From NCBI GenBank assembly GCA_963971225.1, contig OZ020269.1, positions 80,204,450-80,268,449 of the forward strand: a stretch of 64,000 nucleotides of DNA, given 5' to 3'. Below, piece by piece: positions 59,460 to 64,000 of the stretch. Source of the stretch: Melieria omissa. Lineage: Eukaryota; Arthropoda; Insecta; Diptera; Ulidiidae. The position numbers were made by a program, and so were the translations under genes. The notes under the pieces are model-generated. The model did no database searches. It worked only from the letters and a program-made list of their open reading frames with translations, and had not been told where the DNA came from. Position 1 is the first letter of the stretch; every line of letters starts with the position of its first letter.

Positions 59460-59466
59460 GTTAAAC
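59460..59466 (+). promoter_or_regulatory. Candidate -1 ribosomal frameshift heptamer GTTAAAC
   Basis: GTTAAAC lies in the correct phase (G TTA AAC) immediately before the second Gag-frame stop at 59467. A -1 slip here enters exactly the protease frame. GUUAAAC is an established slippery heptamer in arteriviruses. The protease frame has no ATG near its start, which also supports a shift. Confidence 0.6.
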
Positions 59467-59468
59467 TA

Positions 59469-60116
59469 AAACGGGTCAGCCCAAAGGGGCGTGAGCTGAT
59501 CCCCACAATCTGCCGCCCCACCGTCCTTGTCTCACAGCTGAAACGACAGCCAAGCAGCTTGACAATTGAAGGAAGGATAGATGGAAAGTTGTTCGTGTTG
59601 ACACTGGATACTGGAGCATCATATTCGATCATAAAAAGGAAGCTGCTGAAGAACTGGGAACCGCTGCATGGCATACAGCTGCGGACTGCGACTGGCGAGC
59701 GCGCGCCGGTAAGAGGTAAAGTTACAAAAACGATTGCTATCGGCACCAGCAGCCTGGAACATGAGTTCATCGTCGCGGATATAATGGACGACGTGATTAC
59801 CGGCGTGGATTTCATGATTAGGCACGGTTTTACGCTGGACCTGAAGGAAAATGTGCTGAGATATGCCAACGTTGAATTCCCGCTGCACACCGGCTATGAG
59901 CGAAGCGTGGCGGTAAGGAAGGTTGTATCGTGTCAACACAGGAGGATACCAGCGAATTCTGAGGCGATTGTGTGGGCAAAGGTGGACGAGGACGATGGGA
60001 CGAGTCGGCTGTGGGTAGTAGAAGCACCGAAACAAGGACACGACAACATCATCATCGGACGTACATTAGTGGAACCTAAAAATGGCAGGATACCAGTCAG
60101 AATACTGAACCCCTGA
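59469..60116 (+). CDS. Retropepsin-type aspartic protease region
   Basis: The frame is -1 relative to Gag. It contains FVLTLDTGASYSIIKRKLL, the DTGA active site of retroviral-type proteases, near residue 38, and ITGVDFMIRHGFTLDLK, the flap and C-terminal hydrophobic region, near residue 93. The enzyme would cleave Gag and Pol. The frame ends in NGRIPVRILNP and a TGA at 60114. The downstream pol frame is -1 again and overlaps from 60080. In most gypsy elements protease and RT are one frame, so a small deletion near 60100-60113 is likely, though a second shift cannot be excluded. Confidence 0.88.
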   Translation, partial: KRVSPKGRELIPTICRPTVLVSQLKRQPSSLTIEGRIDGKLFVLTLDTGASYSIIKRKLLKNWEPLHGIQLRTATGERAPVRGKVTKTIAIGTSSLEHEFIVADIMDDVITGVDFMIRHGFTLDLKENVLRYANVEFPLHTGYERSVAVRKVVSCQHRRIPANSEAIVWAKVDEDDGTSRLWVVEAPKQGHDNIIIGRTLVEPKNGRIPVRILNP

Positions 60117-60175
60117 ATGCACCCAGATATGTCGGAAAAGATGAGGTAATTGGCGAGTGTAAGGAAGCTGTAGCA

Positions 60176-63064
60176 GTGGTCAATTGCGAGAGTAGCCCGC
60201 CTGGAGGTAATAAGAAGAGCGGTTTTAACATGGACACCATACCGCAGAAGAACCAGTGGAGCAGCGAGTTGACGGCCAAGCAGAAACAGAAGGCGAGGTC
60301 ACTCCTGCAGCACTATGGGTCAATATTTGCGGCGGAAGCAGGCGGAAGAACAGCCATAGTGAAGCACAGCATCGACACCGGAAGTGCAAAACCGATTCGC
60401 CAACCGCCAAGACGAGTTCCTCTGGCCAAGAGGGAGGAGGTCACAAATTTGATCGAGAACATGCGGAAAGACAAGGTCATAGAGCCTTCTTCGGGCCCCT
60501 GGTGCTCGCCGGTTGTGCTAGTCAAGAAAAAAGATGGCAGTACCCGGTTTTGTGTGGACTATCGGAAGCTCAATGATGTGACCAAGAAGGACAGTTATCC
60601 ACTACCTCGGATCGATGACACCCTGGACACACTGTCAGGCACGCAGTGGTTCTCCACGCTCGACTTACGCAGCGGCTATTGGCAGGTAGAGCTTGCAGAC
60701 AAGGACAAGGAGAAAACGGCTTTCAGTGTTGGCGATGGTTTGTGGCAGTTCACCGTCATGCCGTTTGGACTCTGCAACGCACCAGCAACATTCGAGCGGC
60801 TAATGGAACGCGTGCTAAAAGGGCTGCATTGGCGGACGTGTCTGGTGTACCTCGACGACATAATCGTGATGGGTAAAAGCTTCGACGACCACCTGGGAAA
60901 GCTGAAGGAGGTATTTGAGCGGATACAAAAAGCTGGGCTTAAACTCAACCCAAAGAAGTGCTCGCTGTTCCAAAAGGAGGTCAAGTATCTGGGTCATACG
61001 GTTTCCGCCCGTGGAGTACATACGGATGAAGGCAAAATCACGGCAGTGAAGGAGTGGCCCCGGCCACGCAATCTACACGAACTCCGCAGTTTCCTGGGCC
61101 TGTGCACATACTACCGCCGATTTGTTCCGGGATTCGCGAACATAGCCAGCAGCCTGCACAAACTGACAAAAAAGAGCCAAGCTTTCGAGTGGAACGAGGA
61201 GCAGGAACAGGCTTTTGCACGTCTGAAGGAAAAACTGTGCAGCGCTCCAATTCTGGCCTTCCCCGTGCCTGGGGAGATGTTTGTGCTGGATACAGATGCA
61301 AGCGGGAGTAGTATTGGCGGTGTGCTATCACAGATAATAGACGGCCAGGAACAAGTGATAGCGTACTACAGTAGGGTTTTATCGAAACCGGAACACAATT
61401 ACTGTGTGACACGGAGAGAACTGCTGGCGGTATTGGACTGCGTGAAACACTTCCACAAATATCTGTATGGACAAAGGTTTCGCCTGCGCACAGATCATGC
61501 GGCATTGAGATGGCTCCTGAACTTTAAAGACCCTGAAGGGCAATTGGCGCGGTGGATCGAGCGACTGCAGAGCTACGACTACACGATAGAGCATCGCAAG
61601 GGCAGTAGCCATGGAAATGCCGATGCCTTATCCCGCCGTCCGTGCAAAGTCGAATGCAGGCAATGCTCGCGAGCCGAAAGCAAAGAACAGATAGTGGACG
61701 TCCGGTTGGTCAGCGTCATGCCAGTGGAAGAGTGGTCTGCGGAGAGGCTACAAAAAGACCAGCGTGAGGATGCGGATCTTGCGAAGATCGTCGAAGGCAA
61801 GGAGCAAGGCGCACGTCCAGACTGGCAGGAGATGGCCGGTGAAAGCCCGATCGCTAAGGCTTACTGGGCACAGTGGAAAAGTTTGCGGCTGAAGGAAGGC
61901 TGCCTGTACCGCGAATGGGAGAGCGCGGATGGTCGTACCAGCAACCCCCTAATGGTAGTGCCGAAAAGCAGAATCAACGAGGTCATCGAGGCATACCATA
62001 ACGACTCCAGTGGAGGGCACCTAGGCATCACCAAAACCGTCGCCAAAATAAAAAGACGATTCTACTGGGTAGGATGTCAGGAGTCTGTAGCCGAGTGGAT
62101 TAAGAGCTGCGACCGATGTTCAGCCGCGAAAGGGCCGACAAGAAAATCTCGAGGCCGCATGCAGCAGTACAACGTGGGAGCGCCCTTCGAGCGGATTGCT
62201 ATGGACGTCGCCGGGCCATTCCCAACTAGCACTCAAGGCAACAAATATGTGCTGGTCGTAATGGATTACTTCAGCAAATGGCCCGAAGTGTACCCTATTC
62301 CTAACCAGGAGGCCACCACGATCTCGGAAAAGGTGGTAAACAACTGGGTAGCCCGGTTCGGAGTTCCGTTGGAGTTGCACTCAGATCAAGGCCGGAATTT
62401 CGAGTCTGCGGTATTCAAGGAAGTGTGTGGGCTGCTGGGGATAAAGAAAACGCGTACCACTCCTTTGCACCCACAGTCCGACGGCATGGTGGAACGCTTT
62501 AACCGGACACTGGAGGAATACCTGCGGAAAGTGGTAGGCAGGAATCAAAAGGATTGGGACACGCATATCCCCCTGTTCCTGATGGCGTATAGGTCAGCCC
62601 CGCACGACACCACATCACTCACTCCAGCCCGAGCAGTGTTCGGCACAGAGTTGCGGTTACCCGCTGACTTGAAGTTCGGGGTAGTCAGCACGACGGGAGG
62701 CGCTAAGACGGACTACGTGGCCAATAAGCGGGCGGAACTAGAGGAAATTCACCAGTTTATAAGGAGCCGCACCAAACTGGTCAGCGATAAGGCGAAAGCC
62801 AGATACGATCTACGGGCCAACTCAGCAGGGTTCCAGGAAGGCGATTTGGTAATGCTCTACAACCCGCAGCGGAGGAAAGGTTTGTCTCCGAAACTTCAAG
62901 CGTCATGGGAAGGACCTTACGAAGTCGTGACTAGGATTAACGACGTGGTATACCGGATTCAACGTTGCGGCAATAGAGGCGCCAAGCTGAAGGTAGTCCA
63001 TTTGGAGCGCCTGGCGCCTCATCACAGCGGAGCCTCGGCACTTGTTCGGGACGAACAAGTCTAA
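60176..63064 (+). CDS. Pol: reverse transcriptase, RNase H, integrase
   Basis: An uninterrupted frame (open from 60080). RT: residues about 90-270 with CVDYRKLNDVTKKDSYPLPR, STLDLRSGYWQV, MPFGLCNAPATFERLM and the catalytic YLDD at 225-228. RNase H: LDTDASGSSIGGVLSQ near 372, CVTRRELLAVLDCVKHFHKY, RTDHAALRWLLNF and GNADALSR. Integrase: zinc motif H..H..C..C beginning near 608 (HNDSSGGHLG; CDRCSAAK), catalytic core MDVAGPFP near 676, HSDQGRNFES and VERFNRTLEEYL, giving the D,D,E triad, then the GPY/F module WEGPYEVV near 911. The protein ends VHLERLAPHH and a basic-poor tail, 11 bp before the 3' LTR. All catalytic residues checked are present. Confidence 0.96.
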   Translation: MVNCESSPPGGNKKSGFNMDTIPQKNQWSSELTAKQKQKARSLLQHYGSIFAAEAGGRTAIVKHSIDTGSAKPIRQPPRRVPLAKREEVTNLIENMRKDKVIEPSSGPWCSPVVLVKKKDGSTRFCVDYRKLNDVTKKDSYPLPRIDDTLDTLSGTQWFSTLDLRSGYWQVELADKDKEKTAFSVGDGLWQFTVMPFGLCNAPATFERLMERVLKGLHWRTCLVYLDDIIVMGKSFDDHLGKLKEVFERIQKAGLKLNPKKCSLFQKEVKYLGHTVSARGVHTDEGKITAVKEWPRPRNLHELRSFLGLCTYYRRFVPGFANIASSLHKLTKKSQAFEWNEEQEQAFARLKEKLCSAPILAFPVPGEMFVLDTDASGSSIGGVLSQIIDGQEQVIAYYSRVLSKPEHNYCVTRRELLAVLDCVKHFHKYLYGQRFRLRTDHAALRWLLNFKDPEGQLARWIERLQSYDYTIEHRKGSSHGNADALSRRPCKVECRQCSRAESKEQIVDVRLVSVMPVEEWSAERLQKDQREDADLAKIVEGKEQGARPDWQEMAGESPIAKAYWAQWKSLRLKEGCLYREWESADGRTSNPLMVVPKSRINEVIEAYHNDSSGGHLGITKTVAKIKRRFYWVGCQESVAEWIKSCDRCSAAKGPTRKSRGRMQQYNVGAPFERIAMDVAGPFPTSTQGNKYVLVVMDYFSKWPEVYPIPNQEATTISEKVVNNWVARFGVPLELHSDQGRNFESAVFKEVCGLLGIKKTRTTPLHPQSDGMVERFNRTLEEYLRKVVGRNQKDWDTHIPLFLMAYRSAPHDTTSLTPARAVFGTELRLPADLKFGVVSTTGGAKTDYVANKRAELEEIHQFIRSRTKLVSDKAKARYDLRANSAGFQEGDLVMLYNPQRRKGLSPKLQASWEGPYEVVTRINDVVYRIQRCGNRGAKLKVVHLERLAPHHSGASALVRDEQV

Positions 63065-63075
63065 GTGGTGGGCAG
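63065..63075 (+). promoter_or_regulatory. Polypurine tract
   Basis: GTGGTGGGCAG directly precedes the 3' LTR. It is purine-rich with two pyrimidine interruptions and stands where plus-strand priming must occur. Confidence 0.65.
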
Positions 63076-63502
63076 TGTAACGATGAGACAGTCTGTCGCG
63101 GTGCAAAGCAACCCTGCCGCTACGTGCCGTGCTATAACACAATCTGGCAACGACGGCCGCGATAATAACTTTTAGTCCAACCTGGCAACGATGGTCGCGG
63201 TCATCAGGGAAACTTCTAGTCCAATCTGGCAACGTGCGAGAACGATCTGCGCGACGGCCGGACAGAGTATAAAAGGTGGCCAGATGCGGTGCAGCGAGTC
63301 AGTCTGGTTTTGACAAGTGAAGTTGCCACACGGAATAATTAAGCAATTACTTAAGTGTACGAACAGTAAAGTGTAAACTGTGAATAATAAAGTGACTGTT
63401 GGTGTATTTTATTGTCTGCATTTAGGAAACTGACTGTGTTTTATTTTCAAATCACACAATCCAGAGATACGTGACAGCCCACTGGACTTAGTATTCGTAA
63501 CA
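63076..63502 (+). repeat. 3' LTR
   Basis: 427 bp, identical to the 5' LTR except T at 63347 (A at 57859). TATA box at 63268-63274. It is followed by the ATAT target duplication and then the interrupted hAT transposase frame. Confidence 0.97.
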
Positions 63503-63506
63503 ATAT

Positions 63507-64000
63507 ATTCAAATCGAAATCATGAGGCTTTGCGACTTGTATGCAGTCCAAAAATTCTGGGAAACCATGGAGCAAATTTACGTTTTTTTCGCGAACAGTA
63601 TAAAAAGATGGGAGTTATTATCGACTTTTCTCTCCGAAAATTCTTCGTTGAAACTGAAACGACTCTGTCCAACTCGATGGTCATCCCGGAACGATTCTTT
63701 ACAAGCTGTTCGATTCAGGTATAGTGATATTTTGAAGGCGCTGTCCAAAATCATCCTTATCAGCAATTCGAAAACCGAGCGAAATGAAGCAACCTATCTA
63801 CGCCAAGTGATGGAAAATTTCGAATTTGTTTTTCAAGTCATTTTGCACACAAAAGTTCTGACAACAACAAATCTGGTTACAAAAGCTCTCCAAAAGCCAG
63901 ATGTCGATCTTTCTCAAGCAAATGTTTTACTCGAGCAAGCGTATCAAGAACTACGAGAATTCCGAAATGACTACGAGGGAGCAAAATCACAGGCCATCAA
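63507..64000 (+). CDS. hAT transposase, ZMYM1-like, partial
   Basis: The plus-strand frame is open from the end of the gypsy element to the window edge, with an ATG at 63522. It reads FWETMEQIYVFFANSIKRWE, then KLKRLCPTRWSSRNDSLQAV and DILKALSKIILI, continuing to LEQAYQELREFRNDYEGAKS. The LKxLCxTRWxxRxDA block and the preceding IYxFFxxSxxRWE block are the hallmark of the hAT transposase group related to vertebrate ZMYM1/ZMYM6 proteins. The residues lie in the middle of such proteins, before the C-terminal dimerisation domain. The N-terminal zinc finger (TTF) and first catalytic Asp are not seen. No stop or frameshift occurs in the 165 codons visible. Confidence 0.85.
   Translation, partial: MQIEIMRLCDLYAVQKFWETMEQIYVFFANSIKRWELLSTFLSENSSLKLKRLCPTRWSSRNDSLQAVRFRYSDILKALSKIILISNSKTERNEATYLRQVMENFEFVFQVILHTKVLTTTNLVTKALQKPDVDLSQANVLLEQAYQELREFRNDYEGAKSQAI

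Larger units (their letters stand above)
57588..63502 (+). mobile_element. Ty3/gypsy LTR retrotransposon, 5.9 kb, recent insertion
   Basis: Two 427 bp LTRs (57588-58014, 63076-63502) begin TGTAACGATG and end TTCGTAACA, and differ at a single base (A at 57859, T at 63347). The 4 bp ATAT is duplicated on both sides (57584-57587, 63503-63506). Between them lie a tRNA-Leu primer site, gag, protease, RT, RNase H and integrase in gypsy order, and a purine tract. No env gene is present. The tRNA-Leu primer fits the mdg3/blastopia-like group, an assignment from memory of that group. A stop in the zinc knuckle and a frame change after the protease suggest this copy is not autonomous despite its youth. 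Confidence 0.96.
57206..64000 (+). mobile_element. hAT transposon, left part, interrupted by a gypsy element and cut by the window edge
   Basis: The left end CAGTGGCGTAACTACCAC is a typical hAT terminus; the eight bases before it, GCAAAGAG, would be the target duplication, but the right end is outside the window. After about 380 bp the element is interrupted by the gypsy insertion (57588-63502 plus 4 bp duplication). It resumes at 63507 with a transposase frame that stays open to the window end. The short distance between the left end and mid-protein sequence implies an internal deletion of the transposase N-terminus. Confidence 0.75.

Noticed and set aside
1..64000. CRISPR array, bacterial operon or phage system
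   Set aside because: No spaced short repeats, no ribosome-binding-site pattern and no prokaryotic gene density; all coding text is from eukaryotic transposons.

Overview
This window looks like chromosomal DNA of a higher dipteran, most likely a true fruit fly (Tephritidae) or a relative. The evidence is an AT-rich background with GC-richer islands full of CAG/CAA triplets, AC and CCTAA microsatellites, and a mix of mariner, piggyBac, hAT, gypsy and non-LTR elements. This placement is an inference from sequence character; no recognisable host gene was available to confirm it. There is no operon structure, CRISPR array or bacterial feature.

Bases 1 to about 44,600 are mostly non-coding, like an intron or intergenic stretch. 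No complete host gene is recognisable. The best host exon candidate is a minus-strand reading frame at 13,162-13,503 with a mitochondrial-presequence-like start. Against this background stand discrete repeats: two foldback elements with TAA target duplications (6.8-7.4 kb and 23.0-24.1 kb), a pair of dispersed ~490 bp repeats (5.1 and 37.1 kb), a tRNA-derived SINE split by a piggyBac-family element (14.2-16.3 kb), a hAT-ended element carrying mariner coding remains (16.35-17.28 kb), an internally deleted mariner inside a larger repeat (27.4-28.5 kb), a degenerate tandem array (30.3-30.85 kb), a gypsy solo LTR (30.85-31.28 kb), non-LTR retrotransposon scraps (32.9 and 34.3 kb) and a hAT-type non-autonomous element (37.9-38.7 kb).

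From 44.7 kb to the end the window is a transposon graveyard with deep nesting. A Tigger-like element holds a small hAT MITE (44.7-45.1 kb). A minus-strand non-LTR retrotransposon relic with RT, RNase H and a Cys-rich tail (53.9 to 48.2 kb) is split by a 4 kb hAT-ended element (8 bp target duplication). That element was invaded in turn by two TTAA elements and a 5'-truncated non-LTR retrotransposon. Further TTAA and hAT foldbacks follow at 54.2-54.9 and 55.9-56.5 kb.

The window ends with a hAT transposon (57.2 kb to beyond the edge) interrupted by a very young Ty3/gypsy retrotransposon (57,588-63,502). Its two 427 bp LTRs differ at one base. It has a tRNA-Leu primer site, a Gag with an apparent SAP domain and a zinc knuckle broken by a stop codon, a GTTAAAC shift heptamer before the Gag terminator, and protease, RT, RNase H and integrase domains. 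Target duplications and paired copies in the window allow several empty sites, and thus the order of insertions, to be reconstructed.
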